From: Megaustenia siamemsis
Taxonomy: Eukaryota > Mollusca > Gastropoda > Stylommatophora > Ariophantidae
Direction of reading: 5' to 3'
Length of the DNA: 64,000 bases
NCBI GenBank assembly: GCA_032433765.1
Contig: JAVIAB010000092.1
Span: 67,093,666 to 67,157,665, forward strand
Shown here: positions 11,720 to 22,814 of the stretch, piece after piece
How the letters are laid out: each line of letters begins with the position of its first letter
How positions within the stretch are numbered: position 1 is the stretch's first letter
Notes under the pieces: model-generated
The model's database searches: none
Told to the model about the DNA's origin: nothing
What the model saw: the letters and a program-made list of their open reading frames with translations, nothing else
Program-made: the position numbers and the translations under genes

Positions 11720-12415
11720 TTCTTCTTCCTCTTCCTCTTTCCTTCCTCATCTGCCTTTCAGCGTCGAGGGGAGATATAATTTGCGGTCTTTTGCTCTTCT
11801 GTTCGCCTCTGCTGCTGTTATGTTTCCTAGTGCTTCTAATATTCCATCGATCCATCTTTTTCGTGGTCGACCCTTGGGTCTGTTGTTCTCACAACGTTTG
11901 TTGAAGGCTCGTTGTGTTGTGTTTTGTTCTTTCTGCCTTGTCACGTGGCCGAACCATTTTATCTGTTGTTTCCTTATATATTCTATGGCTGGGGCTATTC
12001 CTAGCTTTTTTCTCAGTTCTTCATTTCTGATCTTATCTCTCAGACTGTTTCCTGTCATTCGTCTAACACATTTCATCTCTGTAGAGGTTATTTTCTTATT
12101 GTTCTTGCATCTAGAGTCCAGGTCTGGCATTGGTAGCACAACGTTGGAATGAAGATTGTATTGTATAGTGCTCGTTTTGCCTCCAGAGTTATTTCCTTGT
12201 TGGATAATAGTGGTGATAACTGTCCGATGATTTGACAAGCTTTGTTGCATCTTGATTCTATCTCTGCTGTTTGGGAATTGTCGTTTGTCATTAGACTTCC
12301 TAGGTATTTGAATTCCTCTACTTGTTTTAGTTGTCTGCCTTCTATAGTTATGTTGATGTTCTGTTTATTTTTGGCGACATTCATGACTTCTGTTTTGTTG
12401 ATGTTTTGTTGATGT
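11720..12415 (-). mobile_element. RTE-like LINE, 3' fragment
   Basis: The minus strand encodes EEFKYLGSLMTNDNSQ, then TLCYQCQTWTLDARTIRK, then KQQIKWFGHVTRQ and NNRPKGRPRKRWIDGI, the standard C-terminal tail of RTE-type LINEs. Two overlapping frames (12088-12384 and 11747-12250) imply a single frameshift. It belongs to the same family as 41795-42880. The 5' part is absent. Confidence 0.7.
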
Positions 12416-12779
12416 AACTAACACGTTAAGCATTTAAAATATGTAGAAATATCAACTGCAATTCAATTACCCTTAGTGATGGTATGCATAAGATACGGGA
12501 CACCACATATTCTCTTTTATAAAAGGCTGACATAATAGGACTTTAAATTAACAGAGATAAGATGAAAATAATGAAACTAGAAGGAGGAACTAGAAAAGTG
12601 ATCAAAATCAGAATAGCAAGGCGACTTTAAGTTTTAAAAACCTTGAAACAATATGGCGATCAAAGATACTCTCAGCAGGAAAATACAACTATGAAGTTTC
12701 AAATTTAACATACTATTCACCCTCACTTACGAGTGTTATTGAGTTTTTGAGTTATTTGCTGGCCACCATCATTGCACTC

Positions 12780-14115
12780 CGAACATGTCCATAGGTGCTA
12801 AGGTCCCGTAGTGTTCAGCGACTGACGACTTCAGTTCTGTGTTGGTTGATAAGTCTTCTTATACGCCCACTAAGTTTCTCATTTCTGTGTGTGCCCATCT
12901 TAGCTCCCATCTCTTTCATCCGAAGGAGTGACGTGGATTTGTGGTGGTCGAAGTCCTGTGCTCTTCCCACATCTTGGAGGACATTGATGATGTCCGCCCA
13001 TCCATTGGTTGACCGTCCTCAACGACAGCGCAGCTAGCCAACCTGTCCGCTCGTTCATTTCCCCGTACTCCTGCATGTTCAGGGACATAGACAAAGGTGA
13101 GCTTACGTATTATTGACTTCTGCAATGACTCTAACCATTACATGCGTACAGAGCCCGCCTACACTTTTTGTTATCATGCTCATCGAATCACTCAGTATGC
13201 AGGCATGGGTGTAGTTTTGTTACTCTAACCAGTTGAATGCACTGGTCACTGCCATCACCTCCATCGTCATGCTACTCGTGGTCGTGACGTATGCACCACT
13301 GTCTTCTTTGACTACTTTGCCTGGCGAGCGTGCTTTAAATGCACACGCACTACTTTGATGTCGTATTACAAATTCGTCTGTATAGATGACTGCATCTTTC
13401 TCATTTGTGTTATCCAAGATGAGACCGTTGACCTCCGCATTGACCACGACTGAGTCCTGTTCCCTACTTTTCCAGTAGAGTGTGACAATATACGAGAATG
13501 ACTCCTTGAATGACGTATGCACAGGTATCCACTCCTCGCCAACGTTGATATTAGTAAGCCCACAGACCTGTCTGATGACATCTTCTGCTCTGCCCACCTA
13601 TGATTTGCCTCTTTTTAGCCTGGCATCTTTCCCTGTGTTGAGCTCATGGTGCAATGGATGCTCTTTATCTGCACTAATCTTCAGGTATACTCGTGCCCTC
13701 CATATCTTGATCCTGTATCCATGGTTGGAAAGTCAAGAAAATACCTCATTGCTACACAGGGAGTGTCCCTCGTACACCCCAAGATAATGAGGATGGCTTC
13801 ATTCTGTATTTTCACCAGCCTGTCAATTTTAGTTGTACTGACAGTAAGAATTGCCAGGGCAAACTCGAATGGTGCGAGGACTAATCCCTGGATCAGAAGA
13901 ATAAGTAGTCTCTGCATGACCTTCAAGGCGGCTAATCCTTTGCGGTATTTTATTGTCACATGGTCGATGTGGTCCCGAAAACACAGGCTGCGATCAAACT
14001 TGACTCCGAGGTATGTCATCAACTTGACCCTGGTCACCTCATCAGATTCCATTCGTACTACCGGTGTGTCCGTATTAACGGTATGGTTGTTAAGGGAGGC
14101 ATAATGAGGATTCAA
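12780..14115 (-). mobile_element. RNase H-bearing LINE, 3' half, decayed
   Basis: The minus strand reads from 14115 down as the region after the RT (VTRVKLMTYLGVKFDRSL and KIQNEAILIILGCTRDTP), then a linker, then an RNase H domain (AVIYTDEFVIRHQ, SGAYVTTTSSMTMEVMAVTS, VPEHAGVRGNERADRLAS). The last block is the characteristic H..GNExAD motif. Frames at 13681-14115, 13220-13597 and 12916-13125 are separate, so the copy is broken. An RNase H domain after the RT places it with I/Nimb/Ingi-like or R1-group LINEs. Confidence 0.7.
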
Positions 14116-14517
14116 CCAATTTTAATGCAACAATTGGCTGATCTGATGATATATTCATTTTCAAATTAATTAGAAGGCGCTGTAGCAATCCACTTATTAA
14201 ACACGAGGAACTCTTTTTGTTATGGGTAGTCAAAAGGTTAGATTTTTAAAAAGGGCTGGAGGGAAAAAAAAAGGGGGAAGGGAGAGAAATCACTTACTTG
14301 TTAATGACTGTCAAGATACTGGTTAAATTTCCCTTCAGCTTCGCAATTTGAACAGTTCGCATTTTCAGAGAGCTAATATGACACTGTGGCCTTGTCGCAG
14401 AACAGGAGACACGATATCTGCAGACCCAGCACTTCCAGGAGAAATGACAGTGCTACTGTTTCTGCGTAAGCTTTGAAGATCGAATATTTTCCCACTTAGT
14501 GGGCTTTCATTTAAACG

Positions 14518-14825
14518 TAGGGCGGACTGGGTGGTCTCGAGACAGAGATGTTGTGGGTCCAAATCCCGGCTGCACCAGCTGCGATTTTTATTTATGATTC
14601 CTCTCTGCGGCAACCACCCCTGGTCTCAGCAGCGAAGCCCGGCTTGAAACGTCAATTTCTCATCGACGGAGAAAAATATGACTACCTCCGAAGACGGAGT
14701 TATCTGCCTGTGCGGCGAGGGACCCCTGTGCACACGGCTGCCAGGGAAAATGGATTAACACGCAAAATTCCGTTCCCAATCTCTAGGGACTTCGTGAGAT
14801 GTCAAAACTGGTGAACAAAAATAAT
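14518..14825 (+). mobile_element. SINE-like repeat, family B, plus orientation
   Basis: The head resembles a tRNA gene: GGGTGGTCTCGAGACAG could cover an A-box region and GGGTCCAAATCCCGG is a good B-box-like word. The body carries CGGCAACCACCCCTGGTCTC, CCCGGCTTGAAACGTCAATT and CGAGGGACCCCTGTGCACAC, all shared in reverse orientation with 5930-6170. It ends in an A-rich tail (GGTGAACAAAAATAAT). Two copies in 64 kb suggest an abundant family. Confidence 0.55.
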
Positions 14826-15339
14826 ACATATATAACCCCTACGCACACATTCTAAGCAATCACGGACTGTTGAAGATTGTAGATAAATTTAGTCGTGAAA
14901 ACTGGGCTCAAGATGTTCACAGCACTTGGGCTGAAAGCAGTCGCTGACTCTTAGCTGACTCCCTTCGTTAGGAGCATTGGTCCAAAAATTAATTAAGGCC
15001 ATACTCCACCTCCTCATTGTGAGCATGTAAACATACTAACCATTCTGGCCACGCGAGTGGGAACCGAAAAGGAAAAGCAATCAGATACCGAAATATGACT
15101 TACTGAAGTCGAATGTATTGGGCCGAATGGTGCAAATGTCGCAACTTGCTGTAAACAACATAATGCGCATCCGTCTGTTCAATGTCATTTAACGGACAGT
15201 AAAGACTAGTAATCGTCGAAGAACGAAAAATAAATCGAATAATGCTTTCAAAAAGAAAATATTCACGAAGATTTGTCAATAGTTTCACTGGATCATGATA
15301 CATGTGTGTTAGCTGCCACAAGTTGTGTTATGTAGGGTT

Positions 15340-15900
15340 GCACTCCTTTTCAACATTGAGTGTTGTCTCCGCATCGAAGGTTGGCTACCATGAAGCGCCA
15401 TTCTGCTTTGTCTCTTGCTTTGATGGTGCAAATTGTCATAGGTTGACTTGTCCATTTTTTTTTATGTTACTCATCCATGTTCGTCTTGGTCTTCATCTGT
15501 CTCTTTTACTTTGTATTTTCCCTTCCAGTATTACTATTAATTGCAGTGTAGTTTAACATGCCCCAAAAACCTCATTTGTCTTGTTTGAATTGTGTTTAGT
15601 AGTTCACTATTCATTTTTAGTTGTTTTAAGACTTTATCGGTTGTTTTTTTTTTTTTTCTTCCATTTCTATTCCACATTTCTTCATTTTCTCATTTCAAAA
15701 GCTTCATTTTCTCTTTTTTGTTTTTGTCAACATCATGTTACTGCACCATACATGAATGGTGAGATGATAACGTTTTGTTATTTTTTTTTTGCCCTGCTGT
15801 TGTTTGTTTTGATGTTAATATATTTTTTTGCATTCATTGCTTTTTTTCATTATTTCAGTTTTTCCAGTTTTTCACTCCCCATCACTGCACTCACAATTAT
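15340..15900 (-). mobile_element. LINE C-terminal tail (KRGRGRPRLTW family), decayed
   Basis: In reverse, this matches the better plus-strand copies at 18400-18980 and 63430-64000: the region encoding the LL.VILEGKIQ.KR and RPR.TW motifs is recognisable but interrupted by stops and T-runs. Long Phe/Leu-rich frames on the plus strand here are antisense by-products. Confidence 0.55.
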
Positions 15901-15924
15901 ATTCACAATTATATCTCAGCATAC

Positions 15925-16168
15925 CTCAGCGATTCAGTGGTTAGTGAACTGGACTACAACGGACTAGGGGTAGGGTTCGATCCCAAACGGCCTCCGGTTC
16001 ACCCAGCCTTTAATGGATACCGGATTTTTTTATGGGAAAGTGAAGCGGCACGGCGTAATACCGACCACATTACCCCAAAAATCATGTGCCGAAGGTCTGT
16101 AAAATGTATGGTCACTAACACCATATTCCCTATATGCCACTTGGCGTGACGGGGGTACTTTACTACTT
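15925..16168 (+). mobile_element. tRNA-derived SINE, family C, copy 1
   Basis: It begins CAGCGATTCAGTGGTTAGTGAACTGG, here given only as a landmark in parts (A-box-like ATTCAGTGGTTAG), followed by a B-box-like GGGTTCGATCCC about 40 bases on. The body (CACCCAGCC, GGATACCGGATTTTTTTATGGG, ATCATGTGCCGAAGGTCTG) and the end (GGCGTGACGGGGGTACTTTA) match copy 2 at 17573-17830. Spacing of A and B boxes fits an internal RNA polymerase III promoter. Confidence 0.65.
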
Positions 16169-16424
16169 TACAATACCTCCGCGATGGCTTCAGTGATGTC
16201 GTAGTGGTAAAGTGAAAATCGAATACAGGATGGATGGAGCACGGCTCAGTCTAACGCAAATAAGAAAATGACAGTGTAAAGAAGACAGGTTGTGTGCTGT
16301 CATTAGATTTATTTAACATATATAGTGAGATTATTTTAAGATCCATAAGGGCATACCTAGAATAAAATTCGCTGCATAAACCTGAAGTTATCGATTGGGA
16401 TTAAACCTGAAACAATTCTTCACC

Positions 16425-17055
16425 GCTATTCACAATAATGACAAGTGAAACAATATTAACACAGGTAAATAAATTTAAATATCTTGGAACAATGTTAACC
16501 TCATATGGTTGATGTACAAAAAGAGGTGAGATGTAGAATGGCTCAGGTAAAAGCAGCTTTCCAAAAAATGAGGAAGATACTGTGCACTCCATTTTTGACA
16601 ATAGAAACAAGGAAAAGAGTTGTTAAATATTATGTAGAATTAGTTTTAACATATGTACGTGAAGCATGGACAATAGAACAACAAAGGAGAAAGACACTAG
16701 AGGCTGTAGAAATGTGGTTTTACAGAAGAATATTGAAAATAGCATAGACAGCTAAGAAGAGCAATGAAAACATTCTGAAAGAGGCTAAAGCAAAAAAAAA
16801 AAGCTAGTATCCAATATTAGGAAGAGACAATCTTCATTTGAAGGGAACAGCTGGAATATATTGTAACAACTGGGAAAATTGAGGGACGAAAAGATAGAGG
16901 GAAACAAAGAGAAAAGATACAAGACAGCTTCAGAGAATGGCTTAGCAGAGGGTCAAAAACAGAAATGATAAATAACTGTCGAGATTGAAAGTTGTGGAGA
17001 GATATGATCACCTCCGCCAGCAGGCATGGTAATTGATGATGATGGTAGAAGACAT
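16425..17055 (+). mobile_element. RTE-like LINE 3' fragment, family D
   Basis: The plus strand encodes NKFKYLGTMLTS, MAQVKAAFQKMRKILC, the tail LVLTYVREAWTIEQQRRKTLEAV and EMWFYRRILKI, followed by a C-terminal region with frequent stops. Close relatives lie at 34875-35480 and 44562-44760, more distant ones at 26345-26925 (minus) and 27165-27705. It is inserted beside a 43-bp tandem repeat: the CTGCATAAACCTGAAG word is found on both flanks. Confidence 0.65.
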
Positions 17056-17067
17056 AGACACTTCAAC

Positions 17068-17262
17068 GAAGCCGTCGATTGTGTTAAACCGCTAAATGCT
17101 GCATAAACCTGAAGCCGTCGATTGTATTAAACCGCTTAATGCTGCATAAACCTGAAGCCGTCGATTGTGTTAAACCGCTTAATGCTGCATAAACCTGAAG
17201 CCGTCGATTGTGTTAAACCGCTTAATGCTACATAAACCTAAAGCTGTAGATTGGGATTAAAC
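17068..17262. repeat. 43-bp tandem repeat, about 4.5 copies
   Basis: Units starting GAAGCCGTCGATTGTGTTAA begin at 17068, 17111, 17154 and 17197, with only one or two differences among them, followed by a decayed half unit. A related partial unit lies at 16367-16410, on the other side of the family D LINE, so the LINE probably landed in this array. Confidence 0.85.
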
Positions 17263-17572
17263 CTGAAACATCGGGTCTGAATAATGTTGTCCTACGGACG
17301 ACCGGCTACATCTGTTTTTACAACTGGCACAATTTGGGGCTAGTCATTCTCGTTTGTAACGTCACTGTGGCGTTTGAGGTGGACATGACTGGCTGGACAT
17401 GGAACAAGGCGAAGAGTTTGAATGCTCATTCAAGAGTATGGACCTAGTCAGCGTCAATAGCAATTGTGCTACTAGAAAGGCGAGCTAACCTGGGAGTGAT
17501 GCTATTGACCTGACATTAGTATCTCCTTCTCTTACCAGAATACGCAAATGGTGTGTCCTATGACATCTTGAG

Positions 17573-17830
17573 GGAGCCGCGATAGCTCAGTGGTTAGTAA
17601 ACTGGACTACCACGGACAAGGGGTAGGGTTCGATCCCAACTGATGGCTTCCGGGTTCACCCAGCTTTAAATGGGCACCGGATTTTTTTTCTGGGAAAGTA
17701 AATCAGCACGGGTGTAATACTGACCACATTACCCCAAAAATCATGTGCTGAAGGTCTGTAAAATATAGGGTCACTAACACCATATTTCTCTATACGCCAC
17801 TTGGCGTGACGGGGGTACTTTACTTTTTTT
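17573..17830 (+). mobile_element. tRNA-derived SINE, family C, copy 2
   Basis: A-box-like TAGCTCAGTGGTTAG starts at 17583 and the B-box-like GGTTCGATCCC lies at 17627-17637, the normal tRNA spacing. The body and 3' end match copy 1, ending GGCGTGACGGGGGTACTTTAC followed by a T-run. Decayed minus-strand copies are at 39220-39360 and 39440-39540. Confidence 0.7.
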
Positions 17831-18039
17831 TATGACATCTTGAAAGTGATTATCGGCCTTGCAGCATACTGATGAGAAGAGTAGACCAGGAAACACAGGC
17901 CAGAAATATTGTCCTTTACGATATATCGGGACAAGATAGTGTATGCAAGATAAGGGGAGACAAGCGCAATATTCACAATTGTAGACAGAAAAGTTGTGAA
18001 CAACCCCCGTGGTGTGCTGTTCAATAAAATAGCTAATTC

Positions 18040-18130
18040 AATTAGCTGAGTGGCAGTGTACCAAGCGTTCAGCTTCTCGTGGCAAGGCGCAGTGCCGTGG
18101 AGTACGGGTTCGATCCTGCTTCGGACCATA
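18040..18130 (+). mobile_element. tRNA-like SINE head
   Basis: TTAGCTGAGTGGCAGTG looks like an A box and ACGGGTTCGATCCTG like a B box, with a T-rich stretch after. The acceptor and T arms do not pair well enough for a functional tRNA, so I call a tRNA-derived SINE head. The preceding segment ATATTCACAATTG..AGAC..AAAAGT recurs at 18310, suggesting a wider repeat. Confidence 0.45.
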
Positions 18131-18399
18131 TATTGTTCTTTGTTTTTTTCTGTTGTTGTTTATTTATCATTTTTTCTGAGTGCTAACACATACCTCTTCT
18201 TTCTATGATTCCTATTATCGCCTCGGAAGTTTCCCTATATAATACTGTTTATTATTATTATTTGTCTACAGGAAGCGAACACACTAACCGCTCAGTCAAA
18301 TGGGCGCTAATATTCACAATTGCAGACTGAAAAGTGGAGGAAAAACCCGTGGTGCGCCGTTGAAGATTAGCGGTGGGCAGTTGGTAAGTCGCAAAGATG

Positions 18400-18980
18400 A
18401 AGGGGAAAAATAGCATAGCCCAGTTTAACTACACTCCTGTTGCTGAAAAAAGACATGGGCATTAAGGAATAGGTATGGCAAAAAGTAATTTTAATGCCAT
18501 GAAAAATATACTAACAGCAAAACAAATAGCAGGGCTGAAACTAAGAATGGCAAAGTGTTACATCTTCTCAATATTCCTGTATGATGCAGAAACATGGACA
18601 TTAGACAAGAAAACAGAACAGAAAATCGAAGCCTTTGAAATTTGGATTTATAGAGTAATAGGTAGTATTGGAAAGAAAACAAACGATGAAGTTTTAAAAC
18701 AATTTAAAATGAAAAGAGAACTACTAAATACAATTAAGACAAGACAAATGAAATTTTTGGGGCGTGTTAAAAAACACAATAGCCTACTAAAAGTAATATT
18801 GGAATGGAAAATACAAGGTAAAAGAGGCAGAGGCAGAGGCAGACCAAGACTAACATGGACGTGTAACATCAAAAGATGGACAAGTCAATCTATGACAGTC
18901 TGCACCATCAAAGCAAGAAACAGAGTAGAATGACGATCCATAGTAGCCAACCTTCGTTGCGAAGAAGGCACTCGATGATA
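18400..18980 (+). mobile_element. LINE C-terminal tail (KRGRGRPRLTW family), copy with long open frame
   Basis: A 152-codon frame at 18475-18933 encodes AKSNFNAMKNILTAKQIAG, FSIFLYDAETWTLDKKTEQK, RQMKFLGRVKKHNS and the tail RPRLTWTCNIKRWTSQ. This is the region C-terminal to the RT in RTE-type LINEs. A near-identical copy at 63430-64000 shows the family was recently active. The 5' RT part is missing, so this is a truncated insertion. Confidence 0.7.
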
Positions 18981-19239
18981 ATGATGATTAAAGTTGACCT
19001 TTAAAAAATGTAGTAAATCAAGTCAAATGTGAGAAATGGACAGAATTCTGTAACGGAGTGAGTAAGGACACATCAATGAAGTTATTCTGACGACTTTACG
19101 GGAGTATAAATGGAGCAGTAAATAATAATTGTCTTCATGATTTCTAGAGCTTGGATCTTAACTGCGAGATAGCGGCGGATAAAACAAATGTAGAGAACAT
19201 GGTAAGGAAGTGTGACAAAAAAAGTCAGTTCAATTTTCG

Positions 19240-19560
19240 TGCTAGAGCAGTTCCAGCGCAAGAGGTAACGAGCTCACTGACAGGTTTGCCAGTCTAGTTG
19301 ATGTTGAGTGTAGGAGGGCAATGGACAGCCCTGACATTTTGAATGGCATCAATGACGCTGGGACTAACAAAGGCCACTTTGAATCCGCAATCATGAAGAA
19401 ACTCCATGAATATCGTGTCAAGGTGTGAGATGTCAGACGAGAAAGTTACGGAGAAAACCAGAGACTTGTCAACAAACGCAGTACCGGTGTCGTTAGTCGC
19501 TGCACTTTGTGGGATATCATTCTTGAACTTCAGCGACATGCAATGAGGACGACCTGTCGG
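19240..19560 (-). other. unclassified repeat with an 81-codon frame
   Basis: The minus-strand frame (19294-19539) encodes a peptide with SAATNDTGTAFVDKSLVF and HDCGFKVAFVSPSVIDA. A diverged, broken copy lies at 28830-29130 in the same orientation, recognisable by VATNDTG and the shared AGGGCAATGGAC word. In both places it follows a plus-strand LINE tail. I do not recognise the protein. It may be part of a larger repeat, with the LINE tail beside it, or an exon-like fragment carried by one. Confidence 0.4.
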
Positions 19561-19564
19561 TTAA

Positions 19565-21128
19565 CTAAACTAGAGCAAACACAAACGGACATAACATTAG
19601 GTATGTACTGGTAGCTAGCTTACTGCATATTAAATTTGAATGAGCCATATACGAAATAAATACAAAATAAAATAAACTGAACCAACATATCAACTCACCC
19701 AGTAAGATGGCTCAGAGCAGACAGCGTACGTTGTGACAAAACGCTACAATGCGAGCAATTTATATACACTTCAGCCATTACAACAGCCATATCAAATGGG
19801 CGTTGACAATATGCGCTGTACACGTCATGCAACCTAGGTTTGCCTTAAATGATTAAAAATGTTTAGACCACATAATCTTTTTTTTTTTTTTCAAATCAGC
19901 AGGATTTGTATTCATGGTTTGTGCATCTGTCAGGCGAGAACTCACAAATTCAAAAGCTTACCTTATAATGAAAGGATCATGGTTCAGTCTGAAAGGAAAA
20001 TTGTCAAGTTTTCGTTTAGAAAATAATAGTTTTTTTTTTGTTTATTTAAAATTGTTCTCGCTCAATACCATCTGATGCTGATTATGTCATGATATCGTTT
20101 ACCTTTCTCGTTATTTGCATTTATTACCTCATCAGAACTTTCATGCAATCCTTATTTTAAATAACACACACAAAAAGCAGTTTGTAGTAAACTATAGCCC
20201 ATCTTTTAATAATGAACTTGTGATATTTTTAAATGAGAATTAAAATACGTCATTGTTAACTAGAAACAAATGTCTGAAGATGTTTCAACCCTGAGGTCGT
20301 TATCAAAAGTAGTCTTTAAGTTAATGTGTGAACTATTTTAAAGTAACAGTGGAGTAAAGTATTAAACTTCACAATACTAAGTCACAACACCTGAAGATAA
20401 GAGAACAGTGCTTTTCTACACTTTAATCTACCACCCCAACTCACTGAGTCAGGTACACATTTTTATTCACTTGGGTAGGCTTGAAAGCGCCAAGTTGTGA
20501 TAGTTCCTTTTGTCGTCAAGCCTGCGCTCTACCATGGCACCACCCAAGCTCTCAAGAACATCTAGAATAATGTGAAAGAAATATCACCAATAAACAAAGA
20601 CATTAAAAGAAGTCTGATTTAAGTTATTTTTTGGATTGTTATGTTTGGTATGTTTAAATTCGGTTCAGTCCTGGCATATGCTTTTAGGAAAAAAATAATC
20701 TGAAAGTTCGGCAATGGAAGGGGCGTGTAAATAAATAAAATCACACGATATCAAAATGAAATAAATAACGTCGTCTGGTCACACATTCAAAATATAAAAA
20801 TGAGAGGAACATTGTTACGTTCGGTAATGATGAGCTCTTTATATATCTATATACTATCTTTGCCCGTCTCGTATTCTGTATTCTTTTTAATAAGAAATTA
20901 ATTAATATGTGGTTCGTATATTTACATCACATAAATATTCTTACATTTGTGAAGTGATCTTATGATCTATATGTAATGTTTTTGCTCCCAAAGATATTAG
21001 TACTTCACATATTTGGTGTATATTTGTGTGATGTGAAATGTACTAGCTCTAAGTGTATGAGACAATATATGAAAGAAATTTTGATAAAATATTTGAAGTA
21101 TGCATGCGGTACAGAACATTGGTCTAGA
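19565..21128. other. AT-rich spacer
   Basis: No domain, tandem array or repeat copy was recognised. There are several T- and A-runs (19880, 20030). It ends at the GC-rich inverted terminal sequence of the hAT element. Confidence 0.5.
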
Positions 21129-21347
21129 GCAGGGGTGGCCAAATGGCGGCCCGCGGGCCGGATCCGGCCCGCCAGCCTAGTTTTCTTGGCCCGCGAAGCT
21201 CCACGGACTTACTTCATTTTTTACCCCTAATAGCGGATTTCTCCTGGTTTTAATCCGTGTCGGAGTTAACTCTTCTATCGTTCAAGAATACACAATTTGA
21301 AAATCTCTGTCAATTTCTCGCAACAGCTAGATTGGCAACATAATTTC

Positions 21348-21351
<4 letters not shown>

Positions 21352-21390
<39 letters not shown>
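21352..21390. repeat. (AC)n microsatellite
   Basis: About 19 uninterrupted AC units in the 5' non-coding part of the hAT element. Confidence 0.95.
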
Positions 21391-21396
<6 letters not shown>

Positions 21397-21818
21397 ACTA
21401 ATGGTGCCGACAATATTCAGAGTCTTTGCTTCGAGTTGGTACCGCAAAGTTGCTTTATTATCAGTGCGGTGATAGCGTCAGATCTTTGGCTCAACATTTG
21501 TCGTCTGGACTTGTGGTGGCTCTTTCATTTCGCGGTAAGGGGTTAATGAGGTTGGGAGGGACAGGGGTGAGGGGACTTCGTAGCTCTAATTCTGTCTTTG
21601 AAGTTACATTCAAAATGTTTCACTGTTCGCCTTCATTCCCTTTGATCCCATCGTCTTGTCTTGTCCATAAAATGACCGCAACGTGTTTATTTGGTCACAA
21701 TCTTTTGATTTCATTGTCAAACACAAGTCTGTGTATAACTGTCAAATCTGGACTTATTTTCGATAGTGGACCAACATTCTGTGACTTTTAACTTTGATGT
21801 GAGATTTTGTATTAAATC

Positions 21819-22814
21819 ATGTTAAAACGTAGAAAAGTTGATTGTGAAAATCGCATATTTAAACCTGAATGGGAATTAGATTATTTGTTCATCTTCAATA
21901 AGGATAGTAAACCTCAGTGCTTAATTTGCGTTCAAGTGTTAGCCGTTTTGAAGGAATATAATTTAAAACGGCACTATGCCACACATCATCAAAACATGTA
22001 TGAGAAACATAGCATTGAAGCTAGGAAGCTTTTGGTTGAACAGCTGAAGACAAAGTTGAATCAACAGCAAAGTATGTATACAAAGGGCAATAAAATTAAA
22101 GAGTCATCGATCATTGCATCATATACAGTTACCTATGAGCTTGCAAAATCTAAAAAACCCTTTACTGACGGAAATATTGTGAAGAAATGTGCGATTCAAA
22201 TGGCAAAGGCATTCGGTCAAGAAAAAATAGCCAAAGAATTTGAATCTGTGCCTCTTTCAAAACAAACTGTAGCCAGAAGAACAGAAGACATCAGTCTGTA
22301 ACTGTCTCAAAGTTTAAAATCTTGTATTGAAAACTGCTCATATTTTTCGATCGCGATTGATGAAAGTACTGACATCACTGACACTTGCCAGCTTCTTATT
22401 TTTGTTAAAGTTATCCAGGAGGATTTTACTGTTATTGAAGAATTGTTGAAAGTTTGCTCTTTGCATGACACTTGTAGAGGGACAGACATATTTTCTGCAG
22501 TTCATAGTGCCGTAGATGAAGTAGGTGGTTTTGGAAAGTTGTCTGCAGTGTGTACTGATGGTTGCAAAGCTTTTATTGGTTCAAATACTGGTTTTGTTGG
22601 ACTTCTAAAGCAAAACAAAATTAACGTACCTACATTGCATTGCATAATTCATCAAGAGGCCCTTTGTGCAAAGTCCATAAATCTAAAAGACACCATGGCT
22701 ACTGTTGTGAAAATAACAAATTTGATAAGAGGAGGACACCAGTCTTTAAATCACAGGAAGTTTTTATCATTTTTAGAGGAAGTAGATTCTAGCTACGGTG
22801 ATCTCCTGCTTTAT
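21819..22814 (+). pseudogene. hAT transposase, N-terminal part
   Basis: The frame starts MLKRRKVDCENRIFKPEW and has a C2H2/BED-like finger (C34, C37, H52, H56). It continues through FGQEKIAKEFESVPLSKQTV, then hits a stop at 22299-22301. In the same frame it resumes with FSIAIDESTDITDTCQLLIF, the first catalytic aspartate region, and CTDGCKAFIGSNTGFVGLL and LHCIIHQEALCAK, all blocks of the GTF2IRD2/ZBED-like hAT group. The frame runs into the insertion at 22815. It would bind the ends and cut and paste the element, but this copy cannot. Confidence 0.75.
22805..22814. repeat. left 10-bp target-site duplication
   Basis: CCTGCTTTAT here is repeated at 24272-24281, bracketing the 1457-bp retro-insertion. 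The hAT reading frame resumes in register if the insert and one copy are discounted. Confidence 0.85.

Noticed and set aside
15581..15967. Phe-rich frame resembling a multi-pass membrane protein
   Set aside because: It is antisense to a decayed minus-strand LINE tail with T-runs.
18046..18128. Functional tRNA gene
   Set aside because: A- and B-box-like words exist, but the acceptor and T stems do not pair properly; a SINE head fits better.
21426..21791. 121-codon frame upstream of the hAT transposase
   Set aside because: It has no recognised domain and lies in the 5' non-coding part of the element; the transposase ATG at 21819 has its own zinc-finger start.
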